Positions 26,635-37,200 of a DNA stretch of 54,628 nucleotides are shown piece after piece. The notes beneath the pieces were generated by a model. That model had not been told where the DNA came from. It made no database searches and was given only the letters and a program-made list of their open reading frames with translations. The first letter of the stretch is position 1. Each line of letters begins with the position of its first letter. Both the position numbers and the translations under genes were made by a program. The DNA lies in assembly GCA_964627035.1 (NCBI GenBank), contig CAZVKN010000019.1:1-54628 (forward strand). Direction: 5' to 3'. The DNA is from CAZVKN01 sp964627035 (GTDB lineage Bacteria > Electryoneota > AABM5-125-24 > Hatepunaeales > Hatepunaeaceae).

Positions 26635-28833
26635 ATGTACTCTCTTATCTTAATATTGACATTTATTCTAACAGCACTGTTAACTCCCATTCAAGCACAA
26701 CCCGAAGTTGATGAAATGTTTATCTTTGACGGGGGTGGACAGCAGCATGAAGGTTTCAGGGACATATATGCCGTTGCAGGAGGCGGATTTGTTTTGTGTG
26801 GAAAAGCCGATCAATACTGGATTGTAAGAATCAATGACCAAGGCGAGTTGATGTGGTCATCAACTTATGAAGGTAGGCATTTAAGTTCTATTATTGAAAC
26901 TGATGACGGCGATTTTGTATCGGGTGGAAGTTCCGCCAATCGTGAGTTTTCCGCCATCCGGGTAGATCCAGAAGGTGAAGTTGTATGGAGTGGAGAATAC
27001 GGAAACGGTGGATGTGGCGCTGTTATTGAGCTGAAAGCAGGTAATTTCCTTCTCGCCGGTGCGGTTTATGATCTGGAAGATGATGATGCGAGCTGGCAGG
27101 GATATCTGCTGATGATAAACGGTGACGGTGATCCAATTTGGGGTCGCGATTATGGAGGACCAGACTCTGACTTTTTCAGATCAATGAGAGAAACAGATGG
27201 AGGTGTCATTATTTCGGGAGATACTCAAATCAATAGGAGACGCTATTACTGGGCTGTAAAAGTTAATTTTGAAGGTGATACCCTTTGGACAAGACGATAT
27301 GAGATATTTGATAGTGATAGGTGTTATTCAATGGTATCCACAGGTGACGGTGGCTTTCTCCTCGGTGGCTCTTCCCTCAGAGGTCCTGTGGAAAAAATAG
27401 TTTCTTTAGTGAGGATCAATAGTCGTGGTGAGGAACAATGGACTGAAGCTTTTCCCGGGTGGTACCGTGAAGACATTAAAACAGTCATCAGACTTTCAGG
27501 CGGTGGGTATCTTTCCGTCGGAGGCAAGTATTGGGGAGGCGGACGGGTCAAAAGACCGGTTGTTTACAGGTTTACTGCTGACGGAGAGCTAATTTGGCGT
27601 GAGCAATATGAGTTCGATGAGGATGAAGAATTCGGAGATGAATACCACGGCTTTGTATCTGTTGTTGAAGGAGCGGACAATTCTGTGTGGGCTTGTGGAA
27701 CGATAAACAACAGCCAGCAGTTTATGCACGGACAGGACGGACTGCTTATGAAGCTTAGCTTAGATCATTTAGAACCTGTCTTCCTTGTCTGGGTGCCGGA
27801 GGATACTGTTTTCACTGCACTAAGGAACGATGAGACAGAGTTTATGGTGCGAGCCATAGACGAGCAGGGCGATGAGTTTGGTTACACCTGGATCATGGGT
27901 GAAGATACACTCGGACACGACAGCACTGCTGCTGTGGTCTGGGATGAATTGGGAGAATTTACAGTCCAGTGTCAGGCTTCGGACGGAGAGAACATCAGCA
28001 GCATAACCTGGCATGTAACCGTGACGAATTTCTACATAGACGGTTATCAGCCTGACTCCCTTGACATGTTAATTCACCGCAACACGACAATAGATTTCAC
28101 AATCTCGGCTCGTGCCGTCGAGGACGACCCGGTCGAGTACGTTTGGCTGCTGAACGACGAGCAGATTGCAGACGACGACAGCGTCTCCATCCGCTTTGAG
28201 CGAGGTCGGGAGCACTCTGTCACAGCGGTGGCATCGCAAGGCGAGCTTGCCGACAGCGTGACCTGGCAGGTTCTTGTTAACGACCTGGTCGTTGACTACA
28301 TGCCTGAGCAGCTTGAGCTGTCAGTTGAAGTAGACACAACATTCGAGTTTGAAGTCTTCCCGTTTGATCCGAATGACGATTCACTGCATTTCCTGTGGAC
28401 ACTCGACGGCGACTCAATCAGCGACAACTCATGGGTGTTGGTTAACTTTGACGCGGAAGGGCTATATAATATCACAGCCTACGTCTCCGACACGACGGAA
28501 TCCGATTCGCTGACGTGGACGATAGATGTCACTCCGAACAATGTATATTCCGGTGAACCCCAACACCCCGACACACCGACGCTATACCCACCTGTGCCGA
28601 ATCCGTTTAACTCGACGACGACTGTGAGGTACTATCTGCCGACAGGTTCACAAGTTAGCTTGAGTCTGTTTGATGTAAACGGGAGGTTGGTGGACACTTT
28701 GGTTCACGGTTATCGAATAGCGGGACAGCATTCTGTCAGTGTTGATGGCAGTGATTTGGTGTCTGGTGTGTATTTCATCAGGTTAAATACAGGCGGATCC
28801 GTTGAGAACCAAAAATTGCTGCTGTTGCGATGA
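26635..28833 (+). CDS. T9SS-secreted protein with propeller-like repeats and PKD-like domains
   Basis: The ~732-residue exported protein has a signal peptide ending IQAQ. Residues about 35-380 contain some seven units with DGG-x-(V/I)-(L/S)-G-G motifs (GGGFVLCGKADQYWIVRI, DGGFLLGGSS, GGGYLSVGGKYWGG), like the delta-60/propeller repeats that form beta-propellers. Three PKD/Ig-like repeats follow, at about 385-650 (EFMVRAIDEQG, DFTISARAVEDD, EFEVFPFDPND). The C-terminus has VPNPFNSTTTV and ends KLLLLR, a T9SS sorting domain. The ATG at 26635 has GAGGAG five bases before; 26632 also is possible. GC content rises visibly between about 28,050 and 28,560. It is probably an adhesin or scaffold; no catalytic motif is seen. 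Confidence 0.75.
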   Translation: MYSLILILTFILTALLTPIQAQPEVDEMFIFDGGGQQHEGFRDIYAVAGGGFVLCGKADQYWIVRINDQGELMWSSTYEGRHLSSIIETDDGDFVSGGSSANREFSAIRVDPEGEVVWSGEYGNGGCGAVIELKAGNFLLAGAVYDLEDDDASWQGYLLMINGDGDPIWGRDYGGPDSDFFRSMRETDGGVIISGDTQINRRRYYWAVKVNFEGDTLWTRRYEIFDSDRCYSMVSTGDGGFLLGGSSLRGPVEKIVSLVRINSRGEEQWTEAFPGWYREDIKTVIRLSGGGYLSVGGKYWGGGRVKRPVVYRFTADGELIWREQYEFDEDEEFGDEYHGFVSVVEGADNSVWACGTINNSQQFMHGQDGLLMKLSLDHLEPVFLVWVPEDTVFTALRNDETEFMVRAIDEQGDEFGYTWIMGEDTLGHDSTAAVVWDELGEFTVQCQASDGENISSITWHVTVTNFYIDGYQPDSLDMLIHRNTTIDFTISARAVEDDPVEYVWLLNDEQIADDDSVSIRFERGREHSVTAVASQGELADSVTWQVLVNDLVVDYMPEQLELSVEVDTTFEFEVFPFDPNDDSLHFLWTLDGDSISDNSWVLVNFDAEGLYNITAYVSDTTESDSLTWTIDVTPNNVYSGEPQHPDTPTLYPPVPNPFNSTTTVRYYLPTGSQVSLSLFDVNGRLVDTLVHGYRIAGQHSVSVDGSDLVSGVYFIRLNTGGSVENQKLLLLR

Positions 28834-28871
28834 GTGGGGAACTAAGGATGATTTGATATATAATTGAGATT

Positions 28872-28901
28872 CTGTAGTCAGGTTGTCTCACTCCAACTGT
28901 C
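28872..28901. repeat. Dispersed palindrome family A, degenerate copy
   Basis: TGTAGTCAGGTTGTCTCA then CTCCAACTGTCA: the core is recognisable but the arms are eroded. It lies between the stops of two converging genes and touches the TauE/SafE stop codon. Confidence 0.5.
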
Positions 28902-29712
28902 AGGCAAGCAGCATACGTAAACCGACAATTACCATGAAAACACCGAAAATTCTCCGGTAAACTGTTCCTCCGAATTTTTTGTTCAGCTTGGCACCGATTT
29001 GAGCGGTGATAACAGTTCCTGCTGCAATCGGCAGCGCAACAGGAAGATTGACAACACCCCAAAAGTCGGTCGGATTTGCAGCGCGGGAATCACCATACAG
29101 CAAATAACCGATAACACCGGATATAGTCAGCAGAAAACCGACCATGGAAGATGTTCCGGCGACCCGACCCGATGAAAAGTGAAAGATGAATATAAATGCC
29201 GGAACCATGACAATCCCACCGCCCACTCCAAGCAGTGCACCGATTGCTCCTGTTGCCAGACCCAGCAGCATCAATCCTGCCTTATTGTCGTGCTTTGAAT
29301 CGTTTGCATTGGGATTGCCGCCTCCAACTGAACTCGTTGACCCTATGGCGAGATAAATACCTGAAAGAATTAAAAATATGCCGAATGCAGACTGAAGCTG
29401 TATTCCGGAAAGATTGCTTCCAAAGTATGACCCGACCTGACCACCGATAAGAGCACCTGCAGCCGTCCAGGGGACAACCCACAATATCAGGTTGTCCTGC
29501 CTCCACTGCCTGTAAGCAGAGGCTCCGGTGGTAAACACCCCGGTAAACAGGCTGGTCGCAAAAGCTGTGGTCATCACCATTTCAAGCGACAGACCTTGCG
29601 AGACGAACATCTCACGGAGTATCGGCACGAGAATTATTCCGCCGCCGATACCGAGATACCCTGATGCCAGTCCGGTTATCCCCCCCAGAAGTATGAGCAG
29701 CAATATGTTCAA
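28900..29712 (-). CDS. TauE/SafE family membrane permease
   Basis: The 270-residue integral membrane protein has about eight hydrophobic segments. It shows the family repeat GGITGLASGYLGIGGGIILVPIL near the N-terminus and again GAIGALLGVGGGIVMVPAFIF, the two halves of the inverted TauE/SafE fold. The family moves sulfite or sulfonates (sulfoacetate, taurine breakdown products) across the inner membrane; the substrate here is not known. The start TTG at 29712 overlaps the S41 protease stop (TTGA), so both are translationally coupled. The sulfur link to the desulfurase elsewhere is not supported by proximity. Confidence 0.9.
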   Translation of the reverse strand: MNILLLILLGGITGLASGYLGIGGGIILVPILREMFVSQGLSLEMVMTTAFATSLFTGVFTTGASAYRQWRQDNLILWVVPWTAAGALIGGQVGSYFGSNLSGIQLQSAFGIFLILSGIYLAIGSTSSVGGGNPNANDSKHDNKAGLMLLGLATGAIGALLGVGGGIVMVPAFIFIFHFSSGRVAGTSSMVGFLLTISGVIGYLLYGDSRAANPTDFWGVVNLPVALPIAAGTVITAQIGAKLNKKFGGTVYRRIFGVFMVIVGLRMLLA

Positions 29713-31460
29713 TGATCCTTCGCACTCGCTGCAGCCCGGTCACTACCTCGCAGCAGACTGTTATAGCGGTCTTTATCTCTTAAAATCTTGATAGCCTCTG
29801 ATAACTGTACATCCTCATCGAATGATGCCTTTATCCGCAGTTCACGTCCCCCCATTACAGATCCGACCTCCCTCTCCAGACCCTGTCTAACAGTCATGCG
29901 CAGTTCGGGATCATCGAATGAAACATCTGTGGTCAGCATTGATTCAAGCAGGTCAAGTTGAGTGTAGAAATGTGTGTCGAGTGAGTCTTCTTCACCGAGC
30001 TTACGCAGAGCTTCCAGCTCTCTCATTCCCGGGATAACAGGTTCAAATTCCACGCTGTCAATGTAAAGGAAAAAACTGTCAAGCATAAAATCGCTGACGT
30101 TTACCTCTTTTAGATCACCATGTTCTTTAATCCATCCCTGAATAAAGCCGAAGAATAGATCTCTGCGATACATCTCAACGACTTGCGGGTCAATCGTTGT
30201 AGGTTTCAATTCTACATCCGGTCTGATACCGCCGCCCCCAAAAACTTCACGACCGTTACGTGTCAGAAACATTTCTGCGTTTATATCGGATTCTACTGAG
30301 TCTGACAGAAGTGACGATTGATCATTCTCCGATAGATCAAGCTCGATCAAATCATTTTCATCATCTTCTTCTATCCTATCACGCTGGATTAGTCGTCCGG
30401 AGGGAGTGTAGTAGCGGGCTGTGGTGATCTTCAACATTGATTCTTTATTCAGGTTTATCACGGTCTGTACCAATCCTTTCCCGAAGGATGGCGTTCCGAC
30501 AATAACTCCTCGATCCAGATCCTGAATAGCTCCTGAAACAATCTCTGACGCTGAAGCGCTGCCGCCGTTGATTAGCAGCACTAATGGAATATCAACGGCA
30601 AGAGGTTCCCCCTGAACGTTAAAATCGCGGACAGATCGTTTCATTCTACCCTTCGTGTGGACAATCGGTTCATCCTCTTTCAGAAACTCGCTCGCAATGC
30701 TGACCGCTGCCGGAAGCAGACCTCCCGGGTTGCTTCTCAGATCGAGAATCAATCCCTTCGGATTTTTGTCCATTACGTCCTCAAGCGAATTGTGAAACTC
30801 TTTTCCTGCTTGTCCTGAAAATCTTACCAGTTTTACATATCCTATGTCTTCTTCAATTATCCCGGAATAAGCCACGTCATGTATGCGAATGTCTTCGCGC
30901 GTCAGAACGTAGTCAAGTGGTTTGTCGTAGCCAACCCGTCTGATCTGAAGAGTTACATCAGTCCCGGCTTCGCCACGGATCACAGCGGAAGCGTCAGAGG
31001 TTGTCCACCCTTTGGTCGGTTCACCATTCACTCCGACGATCACATCTCCGGCACGGATTCCTTTGCGTGATGCGGGAGTGTCGTCAATCGGTGCAATCAC
31101 AGTCAACTCTTTGTCTTTGCCTTTAAGACCTATTTCGATGCCAACTCCCCCATATTCACCGGTAGTCAGCATGTTCAGTTGTTCAACCTGCTCCGGTTCG
31201 TAAAACACTGTGTATGGATCAAGTGTCCCAAGCATACCCTTGATGCCGGCTTTGATAAAATCATCGGAATCTATCTGATCCACATACTTGGCATTTATCT
31301 CCCGGTACACTTTCCCGAACAACCTGATATTTGAGCGGATCTCTTTGTAAACCTGCTCATCAGATTTCGGCTTTTGCTTAATCTCCGGTTTTTCATCCGC
31401 AGAGAATCCGACAGTTACTGTTATCAGGACAGTTAAAATCAGATATAAGTATTTCGACAT
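29709..31460 (-). CDS. Carboxyl-terminal processing protease (S41, CtpA family)
   Basis: The 583-residue exported protease has a signal peptide (1-20). An N-terminal helical part precedes a PDZ domain (about 90-185; GVGIEIG, PASRKGIRAGDVIVGVNG). The catalytic Ser is S303 in GGSASASE and Lys K328 in PSFGKGLVQT, with the usual 25-residue spacing. LDLRSNPGGLL is conserved. A C-terminal extension of about 200 residues follows, longer than simple CtpA. These enzymes trim envelope protein C-termini. Start: ATG with TAGGAG eight bases away. The following TauE/SafE gene is coupled. Periplasmic; the substrate is unknown. Confidence 0.95.
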   Translation of the reverse strand: MSKYLYLILTVLITVTVGFSADEKPEIKQKPKSDEQVYKEIRSNIRLFGKVYREINAKYVDQIDSDDFIKAGIKGMLGTLDPYTVFYEPEQVEQLNMLTTGEYGGVGIEIGLKGKDKELTVIAPIDDTPASRKGIRAGDVIVGVNGEPTKGWTTSDASAVIRGEAGTDVTLQIRRVGYDKPLDYVLTREDIRIHDVAYSGIIEEDIGYVKLVRFSGQAGKEFHNSLEDVMDKNPKGLILDLRSNPGGLLPAAVSIASEFLKEDEPIVHTKGRMKRSVRDFNVQGEPLAVDIPLVLLINGGSASASEIVSGAIQDLDRGVIVGTPSFGKGLVQTVINLNKESMLKITTARYYTPSGRLIQRDRIEEDDENDLIELDLSENDQSSLLSDSVESDINAEMFLTRNGREVFGGGGIRPDVELKPTTIDPQVVEMYRRDLFFGFIQGWIKEHGDLKEVNVSDFMLDSFFLYIDSVEFEPVIPGMRELEALRKLGEEDSLDTHFYTQLDLLESMLTTDVSFDDPELRMTVRQGLEREVGSVMGGRELRIKASFDEDVQLSEAIKILRDKDRYNSLLRGSDRAAASAKDH

Positions 31461-31529
31461 CTATGTGCTCCTAAGAGTGTTCTAAGTTTGAAATTAGTAC
31501 TTTGTCGTCTGCCTGAGAATGCAAACATC

Positions 31530-31610
31530 CCGCTGTCAGGTCGCCGTACCCGATAGCCATGCTATTGATATTACGTAATTTATGCTGTCAACCGTGGGGG
31601 TTGACAGCGG
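31530..31610. repeat. Dispersed palindrome family B, copy 3 (81-bp unit with inverted ends)
   Basis: The unit begins CCGCTGTCAGG and ends GGGTTGACAGCGG, so its ends are inverted repeats of about ten bases. Inside, hairpin CTGTCAACC-gtggg-GGTTGACAG (31585-31607) is separated by an AT-rich spacer from a GCTGTCAGGT...CCGATAGC half. It is the reverse complement of the copies at 15302 and 20584. Confidence 0.85.
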
Positions 31611-31611
31611 A

Positions 31612-34275
31612 TCAGAACCGGTTTCCGATCTGAATATCGAACCGGTTTGCAGACTTAACTCTGTTTGAAGGGTATAGATAACCCCACTGGAAATGCAGCG
31701 GTCCGACCAACGTGTCAAATGCAAAATAAACAGATAGCGAGCGCAGCCAGTCTGACTGTTCCAATTTATCCTGCGGAACCTCCCAACTGCCGCCGACATC
31801 GTAGCGTAAACCGATGTAACTATCTGCCAAAATGCGGCTAATCAAATCGAATCGGTACTCAACTCCCGATGTATAGCGTGAAGCTCCAACCAATTCATCT
31901 CGTTTCAGACCGGGGAAACTGTGCATTCCACCTAATCTGAAACGCTCGTTCAGTGGAGTTGTTCCATCAGCAACTGCACCGCTGAAGCGGATACCGAAAG
32001 TATGCCTTCGCATTGGTGTGAAAAAGCTCTCCCACTTACCCCACGTCCGGTTGAAGCTTTGTTTCCCGACCGCTGTTTCAATTGTTACGTCTGCCTGCAG
32101 CCCATTGTTAGGATATGGGTAGCGATCTTGGGTGTCCAATGCCAAACGGGCACCGAATGCTGACAATTGATGCTCACTGCCGGATGGATATGTATTCTCG
32201 TGCTTCTCCCATCTTGAGGTCAGAACTCCTAATCCCCAGCTAAACGCAGGTACGCCGACCTCAAGACTGCCCCCCCATCTTGACTCGGTATATGTCAATA
32301 TTGATTCGTGGCTGCTATTGTATTTTATCCTGTCATCACGTCTGTATCCAAGCGATAGAGAGTAGGTCACAGGTCTTCCAAACACCTTATCCGCTAAGAG
32401 TGTCACTCTATGCTCTCCTTCAAACTGACCCACACTTGTGAACAAGGAAAGCTGTTCCGCATAGTTGTGCAAACCGGGATAAGTCACTTCTACAAACCCA
32501 CGTGTCTTCACCTGTTCAAGGTACGCCATGCCGAACCGAATCAATGGAACAGAATGCTCACTGACGTGAATGACTATTTTCCATCCGCCTTGACCTGCAG
32601 ATAGAAGAGTCGGATAAACATTACGGAACAAACCGGTGGCATATAGGTTTGACATCCCCTTCATAATGCCTCTATCAGTGATCGGCTCACCAACCTTCAA
32701 GGGCACTTCCCTCGACAACCACGATCCGGAAATCCTGTTCAGACCTACAAAGGATAGTCCTTTTAGGTGTCCCTCATCAATCAGAATTTGCAGCCGGTTG
32801 TCGTCACTGTTAAATTGGCACTTTTTGATTATAGCAACCGGATAGCCTCGCGATCTGTACAGCTTCATCACATCCTCTAAGGCTGATGTAACACTATCCG
32901 CACTGAATCTCTTGCCCCGCAATCGCTGGAAAATGTCATCTATCTCATCTTCAGTAATAAGACTATTCCCCACCACCACAATATTCTCAATCACTGCATT
33001 GTACTCGACATGGATCGTTAGTCTGCTTTGTGAGCTGTCATAATCTGCGTAGGCGTCATTCAGCGTTCCGGCTCTTAGAATCTTATGTAGATAATCCCTG
33101 ATACTGCTTAAAGAGAGACCCGACTGTCCCTTTTTATCCACAATGAGTTCCAAATTTAATCGGGAATATGGAGAAAGAATTACCTCCTTAATCGGTAAAA
33201 ACAGGCTGTCATCAAACATCGGTTCCGGTGTAAGTTTCTCTTTCAGCTCTGGAAGCATAGCCTGCATTGCCCTGCGTCCAGCCTCAATCAGAGAATCAAG
33301 CTCAACATCTGCCTCTGCATCAAATTTGCCAAGCATTGGAGCCACAACGATGTCAGCATTTTTAATCGAACGGCTGCTCGCTTCCTGCTCAAGAATCGTC
33401 GTAACCTGATCAACAATCTGCCACGGATGGTAGGGTGCATTGTACTGCCGCAGTGGAGAGCTGACATTGACCGCCATTACAATAGCTCCACCCATTGATC
33501 GTGCTTCCTCCACCGGGATATTTGAGCTGATCCCACCGTCAATAAGCTGTAAAAAATCCCACAACAACGGCTCAAAAATCAAAGGAATCGACATCGAACC
33601 ACGTATAGCTGGAGTCAAATCACCGTGATCAAACACAACGCCCTGACCGGTAACAAGGTCTGTCGCCAGTAGTTGAAAAGGAATCTTAAGATCATTCCAA
33701 TCACGGTCAGTCCTGTATGGTGTGCTAAGTGTCAGTTTCAACAGTTGCTGATACAGTCTCTGCCCAAGAGATATAGCACCCGGAACGACCGGTGAAAACT
33801 CATCGCCAAGCCTGAGTGTTAAGAGGTGACGTGAGTTCTCCTCTTTCCGCGCCAAGGTGAGTGTCCGTCTCTCCGGCTCATCAAATAACAAACCGTTCCA
33901 ATCGAGTTGCTTCAGATGTGCTGCGATTTCGGCAGGTGATAAACCGGATGCGTACAGCCCACCGATGAGCGCACCGACTGATACCCCTACAATACCTTCC
34001 GGCTTTATCCCCTCTTCATCAAGCACTTTCAACACGCCGATATGAGCCAATCCCCGTGAACCTCCACCCGAAAGCGCAATTGTAAATGTGGGTGAGAGCG
34101 GTACATTCTGCGTGTGGCCGAACTTTTCGACAGTTTGTGTCGGAATGCGGATTTCACGGGAAGGAGTTGAAGATGCCACAGAAACAACTGCCAACAGAAA
34201 TGGAATCAAAATTAAAACGAACTTCAGAGTATCGCTGAATAATTTCACTGAAAGATGCAGAAAAGTTGGGTTCAC
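31612..34275 (-). CDS. Patatin-like phospholipase fused to POTRA and outer-membrane barrel (type Vd-like)
   Basis: The 887-residue protein has a signal peptide (about 1-36). A patatin domain (about 60-330) carries the oxyanion loop GGGSRG (70-75), the nucleophile S99 in GVSVG and the dyad D246 in DGGISS, so it should be active as a lipase or phospholipase. Residues about 385-490 resemble POTRA segments (ENIVVVGNSLITEDEI, GLSFVGLNRISG). About 540-887 is beta-barrel-like, ending FDIQIGNRF with a C-terminal Phe. This is the PlpD-like order of type Vd autotransporters. The GTG start follows seven bases after the M14 gene stop, implying an operon. Confidence 0.92.
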   Translation of the reverse strand: MNPTFLHLSVKLFSDTLKFVLILIPFLLAVVSVASSTPSREIRIPTQTVEKFGHTQNVPLSPTFTIALSGGGSRGLAHIGVLKVLDEEGIKPEGIVGVSVGALIGGLYASGLSPAEIAAHLKQLDWNGLLFDEPERRTLTLARKEENSRHLLTLRLGDEFSPVVPGAISLGQRLYQQLLKLTLSTPYRTDRDWNDLKIPFQLLATDLVTGQGVVFDHGDLTPAIRGSMSIPLIFEPLLWDFLQLIDGGISSNIPVEEARSMGGAIVMAVNVSSPLRQYNAPYHPWQIVDQVTTILEQEASSRSIKNADIVVAPMLGKFDAEADVELDSLIEAGRRAMQAMLPELKEKLTPEPMFDDSLFLPIKEVILSPYSRLNLELIVDKKGQSGLSLSSIRDYLHKILRAGTLNDAYADYDSSQSRLTIHVEYNAVIENIVVVGNSLITEDEIDDIFQRLRGKRFSADSVTSALEDVMKLYRSRGYPVAIIKKCQFNSDDNRLQILIDEGHLKGLSFVGLNRISGSWLSREVPLKVGEPITDRGIMKGMSNLYATGLFRNVYPTLLSAGQGGWKIVIHVSEHSVPLIRFGMAYLEQVKTRGFVEVTYPGLHNYAEQLSLFTSVGQFEGEHRVTLLADKVFGRPVTYSLSLGYRRDDRIKYNSSHESILTYTESRWGGSLEVGVPAFSWGLGVLTSRWEKHENTYPSGSEHQLSAFGARLALDTQDRYPYPNNGLQADVTIETAVGKQSFNRTWGKWESFFTPMRRHTFGIRFSGAVADGTTPLNERFRLGGMHSFPGLKRDELVGASRYTSGVEYRFDLISRILADSYIGLRYDVGGSWEVPQDKLEQSDWLRSLSVYFAFDTLVGPLHFQWGYLYPSNRVKSANRFDIQIGNRF

Positions 34276-34282
34276 CGTTGAG

Positions 34283-37200
34283 TTACCTCAGCAGCAGCAT
34301 TTTAGTTCTCAAACGGTCAGTTCTTTCAGCGGATGTCACCGAAATCTGTGCAATATAGATCCCAGACGGCATGTTGTCCGCATGCCACTCAATAGAATGC
34401 TGTCCGGCAGTTTTTTGACCGATTGCTACTTCTGTAACAGTTCGTCCGACTGAGTCAAAGGTGGTTAGGATAACATCTCCGGGCTCAATTAGATGATACT
34501 GTAGTTTAGCTGTGCTGTTGAATGGATTGGGGTATGATGTAAGAGTATAGCTACCGGGAACCGAGCTGATGCCATCAACAGAAACTTCAAGAAGAGAAAA
34601 TCCGTCCCGTGTATATCTGTCCTCACCGACAATTTGACTCTTGATAGTAACATCAAATGTATGTGAATCTTGGGAGTGATATTCCAATCTGAATCTTTCC
34701 TCGGGTTCATAACCTGCTTTATTCAAATCATTTTCGCTCCAGGCAGCAATCCCGACCAGGGTCTGACCATCGCTCACGCTAACCATGCCTGAAACAGAGT
34801 CTTCACTGTCCAATAAAACAAGCTCTCCGGCAACAAGAGGTAAATTAAAACGCAGCAGAAGGCTGTGATTGTGTTCACTCGGTGGTATGAAATTATGTTC
34901 GGCAGTGATGCGGATAAACTCATTCTCACCCCGGTCATAAGGAGTTAAACCGACCAACTCATCAATAGCCGGATAGATAAGCGTGTCATTCTCAGCCATT
35001 AGAAGCTGATACCCCCGACCGAGTTGCAGATCACCCATATTGCTGAAGTTGAATTCATTAATCCAGAACCTGCCGTAGCCGTCCTTGGCGAGGATTAGAT
35101 TGTCACTGACATTTTCAAATGCAACTATTTCCGGCATCGGATCACGGTGTAGGTATGCGACACTGTTCCAACTCTCTCTCAGTGGAATCTCGGAATCAGG
35201 TGACGCCCATTCACCGTCAACGAATAACATTTGTGCGGCAGAGAGCTTTATCCAATAACCCTCAAGTGGATTCCATTCATCAATCTGATTAAAATCGAAT
35301 CGTGGGGCAAAAAACTGACCCAACTGGTTCTTTACCAACAGCAACACGTCCGCTTCAATCCAGGGAGCAAACAGGTGATCCAGCTCATTAGGGTCTGTAA
35401 CCAACGGGATACTATACAGCATCCATCCCATCTGACCGTCCAACCAAAAATCATCCGGTCCAACCTCAAGGGTTGCAGGAGATGACCAAAGTGAAAGATC
35501 CGCATCCGCATCAACCGATTGAACCACATACTCCAGTTCATCTCTCACGTCATTATCTTCATCAATCCATTGAGTCTCCTCAATCCCTTCAGCGACGACT
35601 TCACTCCATTCATAATCCGGCACAGGATAAATGTCATCAATGTAACATTTCTCACGGTTCGATCTGCGGCTAAATTGATAGAATCGGAATCGCAGCCGAA
35701 CGGTCTCACCGGCATGATCCGAAAGATTGAACCATGTCCGGACCCACTCGTCATCGCTGCTGCCGTTTATTCCTGGACCGAGGTTAACACCATTCATCAC
35801 CAAATCTTGAGTATCACGCCCGGGTACCGGTTCCCACTCAAATCCATCATAGGACACTTCCAGAGCGATGTAGTGGTTCCAGAACCTGAACAGATCGTAG
35901 AACATCCATGCCCACAGAGTGTCAGGGCAGACCAGTTCTTCACGAAGGGAGAGTGTCGCCATCGGTTCACGCAAGTTGAGACTAAAGCTATGCGAACCGC
36001 TATGACTCTCGCGGTCGCTCATCGTAAAATTGAGCAATTCCCACCGTTCCTGATCCGGTTCGGCTTCATCTGTAATCGGCTCAGGCTGCGTTCTCGCTGT
36101 CACACGATAAGATTGAGGGGGGTTATCTTCATCTTCCGGTTCCTCCCAGCTAACCACAATATCCTGTTGTTCACTCAGATCAACCGAAACATCCAACGGT
36201 GACGGCGGCAGCAGCACCCGAGAGGGATTGTCACAATACTCCGCTGCGGTGATGCAGGCAGTTAGATTCTCCTCAATCAGAGGCTGCATCCTGTTGCGGG
36301 GGGGCCAGAAGTTATCCTGACGTGAGCCTACTTCTATGGTGAAAGCCATAATCGGATCATGCTCATCGGCGTGATACAGCCAATCGTCACTGTCCCCGTT
36401 TACCCGGTAGATAGTCTCCCACCCGGTACCGGGAAGATAGCCGTTGTCAACCGTCAAATTTTTAGCAAGAGCCGACAACAATGAGCGATCTTCAGCAAAG
36501 AAGTAATCGTATGCCGGAGGCAGCAGACAAAGATTGCTGTAAGAATGAAAGTATAGTGAAACGGAAAAATTCCGATCATTGACAAACTCACGTACGGCTT
36601 GGGTTTCCGGTTCGGAAAAGGCTTCTGTTCCTCTGTAAATTGGATGATCCGGCACAGGACTTGAGCCGATATCGTCATACCCCCATTCATAACCCCAGTT
36701 GCGATTCAGATCCACACCGAACGAGCCGCCTTCATTCTCTCGGCGGTTTTTCCTCCACATACCGCCGCCATCCGGTTCAATCTCCTCGTTGTATGCCAAT
36801 CCGTCAGGATTTTGACACAGTATGAACCACATCTGCCGGTTGTCCACCAACTCGGTTATCCGCTCATCCTCTTCTTCATAGCCGTCTATCAATCGGTTTA
36901 CAAAGCTTGAGAGTACCAGTGATGTGATCGCTTCTCTCGAATGGATGAGAGAAACGTACAGCACCTCAGGTTCATCCTCATCCTCATTAGGGTTATCGGA
37001 CAACCTGAACGCCCAGATGTCTCTCTCTTCAATGGAGGAACCGATGGAAACCGGTTCACCAATTATATCAGGATAGTCATCGTGCCAGTCAAATATCCTC
37101 TCTACTATCTCATCAAAGGTCGGATATCCACCCATGTCGTCTCTTGCCTGTCCATCCTTCAGCCGCTCCGAATAGTATTGTTCGGCATTTTCATGCAACG

